Assembly (NCBI GenBank): GCA_034925865.1
Contig: JAYFRN010000014.1
Span: forward strand, 20,750 to 84,749
Direction: 5' to 3'
Length of the DNA stretch: 64,000 nucleotides
Source of the DNA: Oscillospiraceae bacterium
GTDB lineage: Bacteria > Bacillota > Clostridia > Oscillospirales > SIG627
Positions 32,949 to 40,991 of the stretch are shown here, in pieces (the first letter of the stretch is position 1; each line of letters begins with the position of its first letter). The position numbers were made by a program, and so were the translations under genes. The notes under the pieces were generated by a model. The model saw only the letters and a list, made by a program, of their open reading frames with translations, ran no database searches and was not told where the DNA came from.

Positions 32949-34196
32949 ATGTACAAATTCGCGAAAAACAAATACGCAAACTCCGGAATTGATACGGAAA
33001 AAGCAATTGAAACTCTTTCTCATATACCGATAAGCCTTCATTGCTGGCAGGGAGACGACGTGACCGGCTTTGAAAACGCCGGCGCGACTCTTTCTGGCGG
33101 TATACAGGCTACCGGCAATTATCCCGGAAAAGCGCGCACTCCGGATGAGCTTATGTCCGACTTTGACGAGGCTTTTTCACTCATTCCGGGGAAAAAACGC
33201 ATCAATCTGCATGCTTCATACGCGATAAAAAGCTCCGGTGCTGATGGTGCGGGCATAGACAGAGATTCGTACAAGCCATATCATTTTGAACCCTGGATCG
33301 GATACGCGAAGAAAAACGGATACGGCTTTGATTTCAATCCGACCTTTTTTTCACACAAGCTCGCCTCCGGCGGTATGACGCTTTCCAGTCCCGATGAAAA
33401 TATCAGACGCTTCTGGATTGCCCACGCGAAGGCTTGCCGCGCGATATCCGAATATGCCGCCCAAGAGCTGAACGACCATGTTTTGTGCAATATATGGATA
33501 CCTGATGGATTAAAGGATATACCCGCCGACAGGTTTTCCCCGCGTGAACGGCTTGCGGACAGCCTTGATAAGATTTTCGCGGAAAAGCGTGCAGGTGTAA
33601 TAGACAGCCTTGAAAGCAAGGTTTTCGGCATAGGTCTGGAAAGTTATACGGTCGGAAGCTCCGAATTTTATATCGGATATGCCGCTTCGCATAAGGATGT
33701 ATATGTCCTCCTCGACAACGGGCATTATCATCCGACGGAATCGACGAGTGACAAGATATCTTCGCTGCTGCAGTTTTTCAAATATGTGCCGCTCCATGTC
33801 ACCCGTCACGTCAGATGGGATTCTGATCATGTCGTGCTTTTCGACGATGAAATACGCGATATAGCCGCCGAAATAGTCCGCTGCGGTGCGGTCGACAGGG
33901 TTCTGATCGGACTGGATTTTTTCGACGCGTCGATCAACCGGATCGCGGCCTGGGTCATAGGCGCGCGCGCCATGCAGAAGGCGCTGCTTTCTGCGCTGCT
34001 CACCCCGCACGAACGCATGAAAAAGCTCCAGGACGAAGGTGCCTTCACGGAAAAGCTCATGCTTGGCGAAGAAATAAAGACATATCCTTTTTCTGCCGTA
34101 TGGGACGAATACTGCTCAAGGCAGAACGTTCCGGCGGGAGAAGAATGGTTTGACAAAGTTAAAAAATATGAAAAGGATGTCCTTTCTCTGAGATAG
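32949..34196 (+). CDS. rhaA: L-rhamnose isomerase
   Basis: Interconverts L-rhamnose and L-rhamnulose, the first step of rhamnose use; 415 aa, cytosolic, metal-dependent barrel. Recognised by SLHCWQGDDVTGFE, RINLHASYA, FDFNPTFFSH, LCNIWIPDGLKDIP, GHYHPTESTSDKIS and HVRWDSDHVV, which carry the metal ligands (Glu, Asp, His). AAAAGGAG precedes the ATG. No rhaB, rhaD or regulator is beside it, so the rest of the pathway must be elsewhere. An acylhydrolase gene follows after 500 bp of repeats. Confidence 0.96.
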   Translation: MYKFAKNKYANSGIDTEKAIETLSHIPISLHCWQGDDVTGFENAGATLSGGIQATGNYPGKARTPDELMSDFDEAFSLIPGKKRINLHASYAIKSSGADGAGIDRDSYKPYHFEPWIGYAKKNGYGFDFNPTFFSHKLASGGMTLSSPDENIRRFWIAHAKACRAISEYAAQELNDHVLCNIWIPDGLKDIPADRFSPRERLADSLDKIFAEKRAGVIDSLESKVFGIGLESYTVGSSEFYIGYAASHKDVYVLLDNGHYHPTESTSDKISSLLQFFKYVPLHVTRHVRWDSDHVVLFDDEIRDIAAEIVRCGAVDRVLIGLDFFDASINRIAAWVIGARAMQKALLSALLTPHERMKKLQDEGAFTEKLMLGEEIKTYPFSAVWDEYCSRQNVPAGEEWFDKVKKYEKDVLSLR

Positions 34197-34203
34197 AAAT
34201 GCG

Positions 34204-34235
34204 CTTAAGGACCCTTTTGGAAAAGGGTCCTTAAG
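34204..34235 (+). repeat. Palindrome A after rhaA
   Basis: Perfect 32 bp palindrome with arm CTTAAGGACCCTTTT and GG centre, beginning 8 bp past the rhaA stop. It starts a 330 bp repeat field. Confidence 0.9.
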
Positions 34236-34420
34236 AATCCCCTAAAACTCATTTATAAAATTTGTCTCTGAATGAGATCTTTGCTTCCGGGAGCTTTTTG
34301 TAAAGGATCCTTAAGAATTCCCTAAAATTCATTTATGAAATTTGTCTCTGAATGAGATCTTTGCTTCCGGGAGCTTTTTGTAAAGGATCCTTAAGAATCC
34401 CCTAAAACTCATTTATGAAA
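34229..34420 (+). repeat. 80 bp tandem repeat downstream of rhaA
   Basis: Units starting CCTTAAGAATCCCCTAAAAC at 34229, 34309 and 34389 repeat every 80 bp and share TTTGTCTCTGAATGAGATC and TTTGCTTCCGGGAGC. A degenerate third/fourth unit follows to about 34460 and a B-like remnant (TTCCGCGAAAAAT) at about 34509-34521. Confidence 0.85.
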
Positions 34421-34553
34421 TTTGTCTCTGAATGGATCTTAAAGGAATCCCCTAAAACTCATTAAATGACTCCTTTCCAAAGTGAGCTTTTAAGGGGTTC
34501 GGATACATTTCCGCGAAAAATCTTAGATAACTCTTGAACAGTGTTTCCGATTT

Positions 34554-34659
34554 TTATTAAAAACAGCATTTAAATAAGCTTTGTTTAACTAGTGAGAAAA
34601 GCTCATTTACCAGTGCTTTTTCTCTTTAAACGGTAACTATTATGATGCCGAGTTAATAA
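34554..34659 (-). repeat. MITE-like repeat, copy 5 (full length)
   Basis: A 106 bp element in reverse orientation, ends TTATTAAAAACAGCATTTAA and GATGCCGAGTTAATAA, internal GAGAAAAG...CTTTTTCTC hairpin. It ends 38 bp before the SGNH hydrolase start. Confidence 0.88.
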
Positions 34660-34696
34660 TAAATATAAAAATAAATATATTTTCGAGGTTATAATC

Positions 34697-35770
34697 ATGA
34701 ACGACAATAATCAAGCTGTCGACCAGAATCTTGTGGTAAAATCCTCGACAGGATTGACCGACGCTGTATTTTACAATGTAAAAGCACAACCCTTCGGACT
34801 GTACGGGCTTTACGAGCCTTATTCTGAAGGCTCTTTCACACGCATGCCGCAAAGCGTTTCCTCCACCGTAAACCCCGGCGTCGAATGGGGCGCGCACTTT
34901 ACCGCCGGCGGCAGAGTGAGGTTTTCGACAGATTCTCCGTATATCGCGATAAAAGCCGTTATAAAAAGTGTCAGCCGCTTCCCTCATATGCCCATGACCA
35001 ACTCGGCCGGCTTCGATATGTATGTTGACAAAGGTGGAGACAGCCGATATGTGCATACATTTGTTCCTCCGATGGATATGACCGACGGATTCGAATCCGC
35101 ATACAATTTCCCGGAGTCCGGTACTCACAGCGTTACTGTTAATTTCCCGCTTTACGGCACAGTCGACCTTCTCTATATCGGGATTAAAGAAAACACCTCC
35201 GTATTTAAAGAAGCCGATTATATTCCCGTCAAGCCAATTTTATATTATGGCTCGTCGATCACCCAAGGGGGCTGCGCTTCACGCCCAGGCACCAGCTATC
35301 AGGCGATTATCTCCCGGAAATTTAATATTGATTATATAAATCTCGGATTTTCAGGGGCGGCGCGCGGAGAAGACACTATGACTGATTATCTTGCCGGCAT
35401 AGACGCGTCCGTATTTGTCTGCGATTACGATTACAACGCGCCGGATGTGGATCACCTTGAAAAAACACATTCGAGACTTTACCGCAGATACCGCGCCGTA
35501 CGTCCGAATGTTCCAATTATTTTTGTTTCAAATCCCGATTATATCGATAACGATGACAATATTCGCCGCCGTGAAATAATTTTCAGAACCTATTCGGAGG
35601 CATATCGCGGCGGAGATAAAGACGTATATTTTATCGACGGCGTAAACCTGTTCGGTACATACGGCCATGATTCCTGCACCGTCGACGGATGCCATCCGAA
35701 TGACCTCGGCTTTTGGCGCATGGCTGATGTCATCGGAGAAACGATCGGAAATATTTTAAGAAAGAAATAA
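34697..35770 (+). CDS. SGNH/GDSL-family hydrolase (acylhydrolase)
   Basis: A 357 aa protein: an N-terminal beta-rich domain (about 1-165), as in SsfX3-like and carbohydrate-esterase proteins, then an SGNH hydrolase domain. The nucleophile Ser lies in YYGSSITQGGC, block II Gly/Asn region in INLGFSGAARGE, and the Asp-His pair in SCTVDGCHPNDLGF. No signal peptide, so it acts in the cytosol or is released otherwise. It may deacylate sugars; location near rhamnose isomerase is suggestive only. GAGG precedes the ATG. Confidence 0.88.
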   Translation: MNDNNQAVDQNLVVKSSTGLTDAVFYNVKAQPFGLYGLYEPYSEGSFTRMPQSVSSTVNPGVEWGAHFTAGGRVRFSTDSPYIAIKAVIKSVSRFPHMPMTNSAGFDMYVDKGGDSRYVHTFVPPMDMTDGFESAYNFPESGTHSVTVNFPLYGTVDLLYIGIKENTSVFKEADYIPVKPILYYGSSITQGGCASRPGTSYQAIISRKFNIDYINLGFSGAARGEDTMTDYLAGIDASVFVCDYDYNAPDVDHLEKTHSRLYRRYRAVRPNVPIIFVSNPDYIDNDDNIRRREIIFRTYSEAYRGGDKDVYFIDGVNLFGTYGHDSCTVDGCHPNDLGFWRMADVIGETIGNILRKK

Positions 35771-35772
35771 GC

Positions 35773-35884
35773 CTTAAGGACACTTTTGGAAAAGAGACCT
35801 TAAGAATCCCCTAAACTCATTCTAAATCCATTCCTGTATGAGCTTTTTGGGGGTCCGGGGACTTTTTCGCTAAAAAGTCCCCGG
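35773..35884 (+). repeat. Composite palindrome module A-B
   Basis: A degenerate palindrome A (35773-35804, CTTAAGGACACTTTTGG...) begins 2 bp past the SGNH stop. Palindrome B (35855-35884, arm CCGGGGACTTTTT) ends 18 bp before the M20 start codon. The inner flanks are AATCCCCTAAACTCAT and ATGAGCTTTTTGGGG. Here it separates two genes in the same direction. Confidence 0.85.
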
Positions 35885-35902
35885 CAGTAATAAAAGGGTT
35901 TT

Positions 35903-37075
35903 ATGATGAATTTATCAGAAAAATTAATTTCGCTCCGCCGCGAGCTTCATATGTATCCGGAGATCGGCTTTGATCTGCCGCGCACTCACGCGCTAGTCCG
36001 ACGCGAGCTGGACGATATCGGAATCGGCGGAGAAAATGCGCGTGAATGCGGAAAAAGTAGTCTTTACGTTTATATCAATCCGGAAAAAGCCTCTCGATAT
36101 ACCATAGCGCTCAGAGCCGATATGGATGCGCTTCCCATTACGGAGAGAAGCAGCCGTGAATACGCTTCACGCATACCTGGGGCGATGCATGCCTGCGGGC
36201 ATGACGCGCATACCGCGATAATGCTCGGCGCGGCACGTTTGCTTTTTGAACGTAAAGATAAACTTGCCTGCGCAGTAAAGCTTTTATTTCAGGCAAACGA
36301 AGAAGGATATGACACCGGGGCGAAATATGTGGCCGAGGCGGGCTTTACAGACGATGTCGATATAATCGCCGGGCTTCATGTCGGCAACGATGTGCCCTCC
36401 GGATATATCGGGCTTTGTCCCGGCGCGGCAATGGCCGGCAGCCATACCGTAAAGGTTGATTTTTTCGGAAAACCGGCGCACGCCACCCAAATGCAGCTGG
36501 GAGCAGATTCTATTGCAATGGCGGTTGAGGCTTACCAGAGAATAAACGCAATGAATTCGCGTTTTTTCAGCGCCGATGACAAACGTGTTGTTTTCGTCGG
36601 AGTATTGCGCGGCGGAGAAGCGCCGAATATCGTCTGCGCAAAATCGCACATGGAGCTGACTGTCCGCGCCTTCGATATCGCGCTGGATAAAAAAATAATT
36701 GATATGATTTACTCCGCCTGCCGCGGCGCCGCGTCAGATTTCCGCGGAAGCTGTGAAATTGATTCTGCGCATTATACGTTTCCGGTGATAAACGACGCTT
36801 TTCTCTGTGCTTCGGTGGAGCGCACGGCAAGAGCCGTCGTGGGAAAAGATCGATTTGTCGTCATTCCTCCGCAGATGGGCAGCGAGGACTTTTCGTTCTA
36901 TCAGCAAAAAATACCGGGCATTTTCTTCCGTCTCGGCACGCGCGGAGCCGGCAATTCGGAGGCGCACACCGATACCTTCGATCTCGACGAATCTCAGCTT
37001 ACGCTTGGCGCGGATATGTTCCTGGGCTTCGTCCGCGACAACATGAATAACCTCCGCTCAGAAGATAAGCGCTGA
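35903..37075 (+). CDS. M20 family metallo-amidohydrolase
   Basis: A 390 aa enzyme of the M20D subfamily (hippurate hydrolase / N-acyl-amino-acid amidohydrolase type). The zinc ligands are visible: ALRADMDALPI, GAMHACGHDAHTAIML, LLFQANEEG (catalytic Glu pair), the later His in IIAGLHVGND and the C-terminal GSEDFSFYQQ with His in SEAHTDTF. The dimerisation lid domain covers about residues 180-290. Two in-frame ATGs (35903, 35906) follow AAAAGGG. The actual substrate is not decidable. Confidence 0.9.
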   Translation: MMNLSEKLISLRRELHMYPEIGFDLPRTHALVRRELDDIGIGGENARECGKSSLYVYINPEKASRYTIALRADMDALPITERSSREYASRIPGAMHACGHDAHTAIMLGAARLLFERKDKLACAVKLLFQANEEGYDTGAKYVAEAGFTDDVDIIAGLHVGNDVPSGYIGLCPGAAMAGSHTVKVDFFGKPAHATQMQLGADSIAMAVEAYQRINAMNSRFFSADDKRVVFVGVLRGGEAPNIVCAKSHMELTVRAFDIALDKKIIDMIYSACRGAASDFRGSCEIDSAHYTFPVINDAFLCASVERTARAVVGKDRFVVIPPQMGSEDFSFYQQKIPGIFFRLGTRGAGNSEAHTDTFDLDESQLTLGADMFLGFVRDNMNNLRSEDKR

Positions 37076-37192
37076 GTATTTACTCAACTCCTGGTTCTGA
37101 GCAAAAACATAAAATTACGCTTTTTTATGAAATTTATCAAATAACGGAAATAAAATTGAAAAATTATAGTAGGCGCGAAATTAGTCCGGTTG

Positions 37193-37298
37193 TTATTAAC
37201 TCGGCATTTAAATAATTACCGCTTAAGAGAGAAAAGACTCTGGTATATGGGCTTTTCTCTCTTATAAAACACCACTTATTTAAATGCCGTTTTAATAA
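37193..37298 (+). repeat. MITE-like repeat, copy 6 (reference copy)
   Basis: The clearest copy: left end TTATTAACTCGGCATTTAA, inner hairpin AGAGAGAAAAG / CTTTTCTCTCT around GGTATATGGG, right end AAATGCCGTTTTAATAA. The left and right 23 bp termini match as inverted repeats with about two mismatches. It lies 54 bp before the SpoU gene. Confidence 0.92.
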
Positions 37299-37351
37299 TC
37301 TCACGCGCCTATTCAACATAATCGGATGGAATAGCTTTACTAAGGATATAT

Positions 37352-38173
37352 ATGACTGAAATAATTATTTGCAGCAAAAACGACATATATCAAAAATTTG
37401 AAGTGCTGAAAACAAATCGAAATAAGCGATATCATTATAATGAATTTCTTGTAGAAGGCGTACGCAGTCTGAAAGAAGCCGCCAATAACCGTTGGAAAAT
37501 AAAAGGTTTTTTGTACGACAAGACTTCTCTCTCGGACTGGGCAAAAGACATGATTCGCAGTGTAAATACTGAGGTCAACTATTGTCTTTCAGCAAATCTT
37601 TTAAGCGACCTGAGTGGAAAGAATGACGGCTCCGAATTGATGGCAATCATAGAAATGCGAGAAGATAGCCTAGACAAAGCAAATATATCAGAGAATCCAT
37701 TTATTGTCTTATTTGACAGACCATCCAATAAAGGTAATTTAGGAACTATGATACGTTCCTGTGATGCGCTCGGAGCAGATCTTTTAATTTTAACAGGTCA
37801 TGCAGTTGACTTGTACGACCCTGATGTTGTAGTATCTTCTATGGGATCATTTTTTAATTTACCGGTAGTCCGTGTATCGGACAACAAACTTCTATATCAA
37901 TATATTAGTAGATTGAAAAAACAATATCCCACCTTCACAACTATTGGCACGACAGCACATAAAAAAGAGCCGATATATAATATTAATTTAACTCAACCGC
38001 TTATACTAATGATTGGGAATGAGACAATGGGATTGAGCAATGAATTCAAAGAATACTGTGATATTCTATGCACAATCCCAATGAGTGAAAAATCATATGC
38101 CTCGTCCTTCAATGTAAGCTGTGCGGCGTCAATATTAATGTATGAGGTCGCCAAGCAACGGAGCAATCAGTAA
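37352..38173 (+). CDS. SpoU/TrmH family RNA 2'-O-methyltransferase
   Basis: A 273 aa SPOUT enzyme that would methylate a ribose in rRNA or tRNA with S-adenosylmethionine. An N-terminal substrate-binding region (FLVEGVRSLKEA) precedes the SpoU motifs: motif 1 RPSNKGNLGTMIRSCDALG with its Arg, motif 2 IGNETMGLS and motif 3 IPMSEKSYASSFNVSCAA, which form the knot. The coding sequence is clearly richer in A and T than its neighbours, a sign of possible transfer. The upstream region is a MITE-like repeat. The target site is unknown. Confidence 0.92.
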   Translation: MTEIIICSKNDIYQKFEVLKTNRNKRYHYNEFLVEGVRSLKEAANNRWKIKGFLYDKTSLSDWAKDMIRSVNTEVNYCLSANLLSDLSGKNDGSELMAIIEMREDSLDKANISENPFIVLFDRPSNKGNLGTMIRSCDALGADLLILTGHAVDLYDPDVVVSSMGSFFNLPVVRVSDNKLLYQYISRLKKQYPTFTTIGTTAHKKEPIYNINLTQPLILMIGNETMGLSNEFKEYCDILCTIPMSEKSYASSFNVSCAASILMYEVAKQRSNQ

Positions 38174-38250
38174 TTTGGATAAATACAGTTAGTTGATTTG
38201 TTGTGCGTCCTGACTGTTCAAAAGGTGATCTCAAATGGTGTATTCTGCAG

Positions 38251-38279
38251 GGCGGCAGTATATTTTCTGCCGCCTTTTT
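38251..38279 (+). terminator. Rho-independent terminator
   Basis: Arms GGCGGCAG/CTGCCGCC with an 8 nt loop followed by TTTTTG, 78 bp past the SpoU stop. Confidence 0.85.
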
Positions 38280-38371
38280 GTCGCCCAGGTCAATTCGTTA
38301 AACTCCGGGGACTCGGGGGACAGAATCGCCGATTTAATTTTAATAACAATCAGTTGCTATAGATTTCTCTT

Positions 38372-38438
38372 TTATTAACTCGGCAATTACACAATTACCA
38401 CTAAAAGAGAGAAAAGGCTCTGGTATATGTTTTAATAA
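38372..38438 (+). repeat. MITE-like repeat, copy 7 (internal deletion)
   Basis: Left end TTATTAACTCGGCAATTA and the left half of the hairpin (AGAGAGAAAAGGCTCTGG) join directly to the terminal TTTTAATAA, leaving 67 bp. Such internal-deletion forms are typical of MITE families. Confidence 0.8.
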
Positions 38439-38508
38439 ACCACTTGACAAGACACTATGTTTATGTATGAGCCGGTATATAATAAAAAAATATATTTTCA
38501 GAATTATA

Positions 38509-38552
38509 TTGACAATTGTAGTATTGAGTGCTATTATAATATTACAAACGTA
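38509..38552 (+). promoter_or_regulatory. Promoter and two BlaI-like operators
   Basis: TTGACA (38509-38514), 17 bp, TATTAT (38532-38537). Two near matches to the BlaI/MecI half-palindrome TACANNTGTA lie at 38511-38520 (GACAATTGTA, over the -35) and 38543-38552 (TACAAACGTA, just after the -10), 32 bp apart. This arrangement suits autorepression by the BlaI-like protein encoded next. Confidence 0.6.
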
Positions 38553-38592
38553 GAATAACTTTACATAATTAGAACAAGCGAGGTGAATTTCA

Positions 38593-39015
38593 ATGCGGAA
38601 AAAAACCTTTACCGCAAAAAAAATCGTGAAGCTCCCCGACAGCGAGCTCAACCTGATGATGCTCATCTGGGAGGAATATTCAAACGGAGAAAAAAAGATA
38701 ACCGCTTCAATGCTTACAGAGCGGCATCCGGAAACGCTCGGAGAGCTAAAGCCAACGACTGTTCTGACGCTCCTCACGAGGCTTGAGCAGAAGGGCTTTA
38801 TAGAAATCGATAAAGAAAGACGTCCGAATTACTGCGTTCCTTTGATTCAGGAAAAGGAATATAAACAACTGATTACCGAGGATTTTGTAAATGTTGTATA
38901 CAGAAAGGACGCGAAAAGTCTTGTCTGCGCTCTTATCAGGCAAAACAAACTCGCGGAGGAAGACATCCGGGAAATCAGAGATATGATCGCGTCTGAAATC
39001 GACGCTGACAGTTGA
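38593..39015 (+). CDS. BlaI/MecI/CopY family transcriptional repressor
   Basis: A 140 aa winged-helix repressor. N-terminal LPDSELNLMMLIWEEY, then the recognition helix region LKPTTVLTLLTRLEQKGFI and wing RRPNYCVPL, followed by the dimerisation helices (YKQLITEDFVN...). In the known system, repression is lifted when a BlaR1/MecR1 sensor protease is triggered. The next gene encodes such an M56 protease, 24 bp away. GGTG precedes the ATG. No beta-lactamase gene is in the window. Confidence 0.93.
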   Translation: MRKKTFTAKKIVKLPDSELNLMMLIWEEYSNGEKKITASMLTERHPETLGELKPTTVLTLLTRLEQKGFIEIDKERRPNYCVPLIQEKEYKQLITEDFVNVVYRKDAKSLVCALIRQNKLAEEDIREIRDMIASEIDADS

Positions 39016-39039
39016 TTTTCGATCGGTGGAGTTGTTATC

Positions 39040-40713
39040 ATGAGTATGAGTATGAATATGATTTTGCTGAAGCTTATTCTCTCCGGTGTGTTTTGCTCGC
39101 TCGGGGCATCGGTGATACACATAATAAAGCTTAAACACAAAAGGCATTCGGAAACCGCCGCCGGAATATATTACGCCGCGATCGCCGTTTTGCTTCTCTC
39201 TGCATTTCCTCTCTCAGCAGGTTTATCCGTAAAGCCGGTATTTACAATTTCGTCATCGTCCGTCGGGAGCCAACCGGAACAGCCTGGACAGAGTATAAAA
39301 GACACTGAAAAATATTCAGACATATATTATTCCGGTTCATATGCCGTCCCCTCAACCGGCGAAAGCGAAAGCATCTCATCTCCGGTTACTTCCTCAAAAA
39401 AGCTTTTCTCGATACCCGAGAATGCGGTGATGTCGATAGTGATTATATGGCTTGCCGGCGCGTCCGCCGCGATTGTTAAGCGTGTATACAGCTATATGAA
39501 AATAAAAAAATCGCTTTTAAAAAATTCGCACCCCCTCGCAGTCAAAAGCAGCAAAATCTCAAACGCGGATGAGATCATTTCTATGTTTGCCAAAGTGAAA
39601 GAAGCATGCGGAGTTAAAAAGGCTTCCATCAGAATATTGAACTCGGATTTTTCATTCTCGCCTTGCACTTTCGGCATTATAAACCCGGTCGTCTATATCA
39701 CTCAGTCAGTCGCTTCTATAAACTCCGGGTTGGAGTATGTGTTCATCCATGAATGCATGCATATCAAATACCGTGATCCGGCATTACGGCTCGGCGCGAG
39801 CCTTGCATCCTGCATTCATTGGTTCAATCCTATGTCTGCAATGCTTTTACGCGACCTTGAAGAGCTGTGTGAATTTCAAAACGATTCGCGGGTGCTTTCG
39901 GTTTCAGGCAAGGAAGGCTTTACCCGATATGCCAATACGCTTTTTGAGATCGCTCTGCTCATTTCGGCAAATCCTGTTCCCACGTCTGATTCTACCGCAG
40001 CATGTATTTTATCATGCTGCAGCAATGAAAAGAATAATTTATTAAGGAGGCTTACCCTGATGAAGTACAATAGATTTTCGAAACGCCGCTCCGCTGTTTC
40101 GGCCGCGATATGCTTTTTGCTCGTCTTCGCAGTCATGGCGGGCAATACTGTGCTTATGAATTCCTGCGGAACCGGTAAAAATCCCGGGACGACCGAAACA
40201 AACCAGATTCAAACAGCTACGACCTCAAGCCAAACAAATACTCCTGTTATAAATACCGGTATACAAGCGCCGGTTTTCATCGGTATCTCAGCGATTTCAT
40301 TCCCTCTAGACAAAAAAGACTGCGCGATAAAAAATTATCTCGGTCTGATCATCGGAGCTGATTATGAGCCCGCGATTTATGAAAGCATTAAAACAGCAGA
40401 AAAAATCGATGATTTATATTACCTTGTAAACGGTGAAAAGGTCAGCTGTTTTCCGATAAAAATCGAGAAAAATTTATTGGATTCTATTACGGAAAAAATA
40501 AAATTAAAAAGCGAATTCGATTCAAATAGGCTAAGAGCTTTTTATATATTAAGAGATTCACATGATCCTTTACTGACCGATGAACAGCGCGAAGCAATCA
40601 TTAAAGGCTGCCCTGAAAGCGAATATTGTCCGTTTTATATTCTACCAGTAAATATTTCAGATCATGAACTGAAGCTTATTAATAGCACTTTTGCTGAATA
40701 CGAAATTTTCTAA
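39040..40713 (+). CDS. M56 family membrane metalloprotease (BlaR1-like sensor)
   Basis: A 557 aa protein with three N-terminal helices (about 3-25, 40-62, 128-150), a cytosolic M56 protease domain with HECMHIKYRDP (residues about 237-247; zinc-binding HxxxH) and PCTFGIINPVVYI, a further helix (about 345-370) and a C-terminal extracytoplasmic region of about 185 residues. That region is not a penicillin-binding domain, so the ligand is not expected to be a beta-lactam. Presumed to cleave or signal to the BlaI-type repressor encoded upstream. GGTGGAG precedes the ATG. Confidence 0.88.
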   Translation: MSMSMNMILLKLILSGVFCSLGASVIHIIKLKHKRHSETAAGIYYAAIAVLLLSAFPLSAGLSVKPVFTISSSSVGSQPEQPGQSIKDTEKYSDIYYSGSYAVPSTGESESISSPVTSSKKLFSIPENAVMSIVIIWLAGASAAIVKRVYSYMKIKKSLLKNSHPLAVKSSKISNADEIISMFAKVKEACGVKKASIRILNSDFSFSPCTFGIINPVVYITQSVASINSGLEYVFIHECMHIKYRDPALRLGASLASCIHWFNPMSAMLLRDLEELCEFQNDSRVLSVSGKEGFTRYANTLFEIALLISANPVPTSDSTAACILSCCSNEKNNLLRRLTLMKYNRFSKRRSAVSAAICFLLVFAVMAGNTVLMNSCGTGKNPGTTETNQIQTATTSSQTNTPVINTGIQAPVFIGISAISFPLDKKDCAIKNYLGLIIGADYEPAIYESIKTAEKIDDLYYLVNGEKVSCFPIKIEKNLLDSITEKIKLKSEFDSNRLRAFYILRDSHDPLLTDEQREAIIKGCPESEYCPFYILPVNISDHELKLINSTFAEYEIF

Positions 40714-40835
40714 ATAACTTCGCTTTCTATTCTTTACAAGCGTCGGTTTCTCGGTTTGGATAAAACTTATCATGATTTCGATAAAATTCGCGCGGTTTCG
40801 CGCGAATTTTTTTATACAGGCGTTCATTTCTGAAG

Positions 40836-40932
40836 ACTGCAATTAAATATTATTTGATATATATGAAATAATTTTCCATATATCACAGCCTTTTCTCTCA
40901 TAAAGCGTGATTATTTAATCCGGTGCTAACAA
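40836..40932 (-). repeat. MITE-like repeat, copy 8 (degenerate)
   Basis: Left end ACTGCAATTAAATATTA, a one-sided GCCTTTTCTCTCATAAAGCG hairpin arm and right end TTTAATCCGGTGCTAACAA. Both termini are recognisable but eroded. Confidence 0.6.
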
Positions 40933-40991
40933 TCACAAAACATCGCTTTCAGCATAAAATACAACAAAAAGCCTTTAGGATGGTATTTGAA

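Noticed and set aside
34229-34460. CRISPR-like 80 bp periodic repeats
   Set aside because: Both repeat and spacer are conserved between units, unlike CRISPR spacers.
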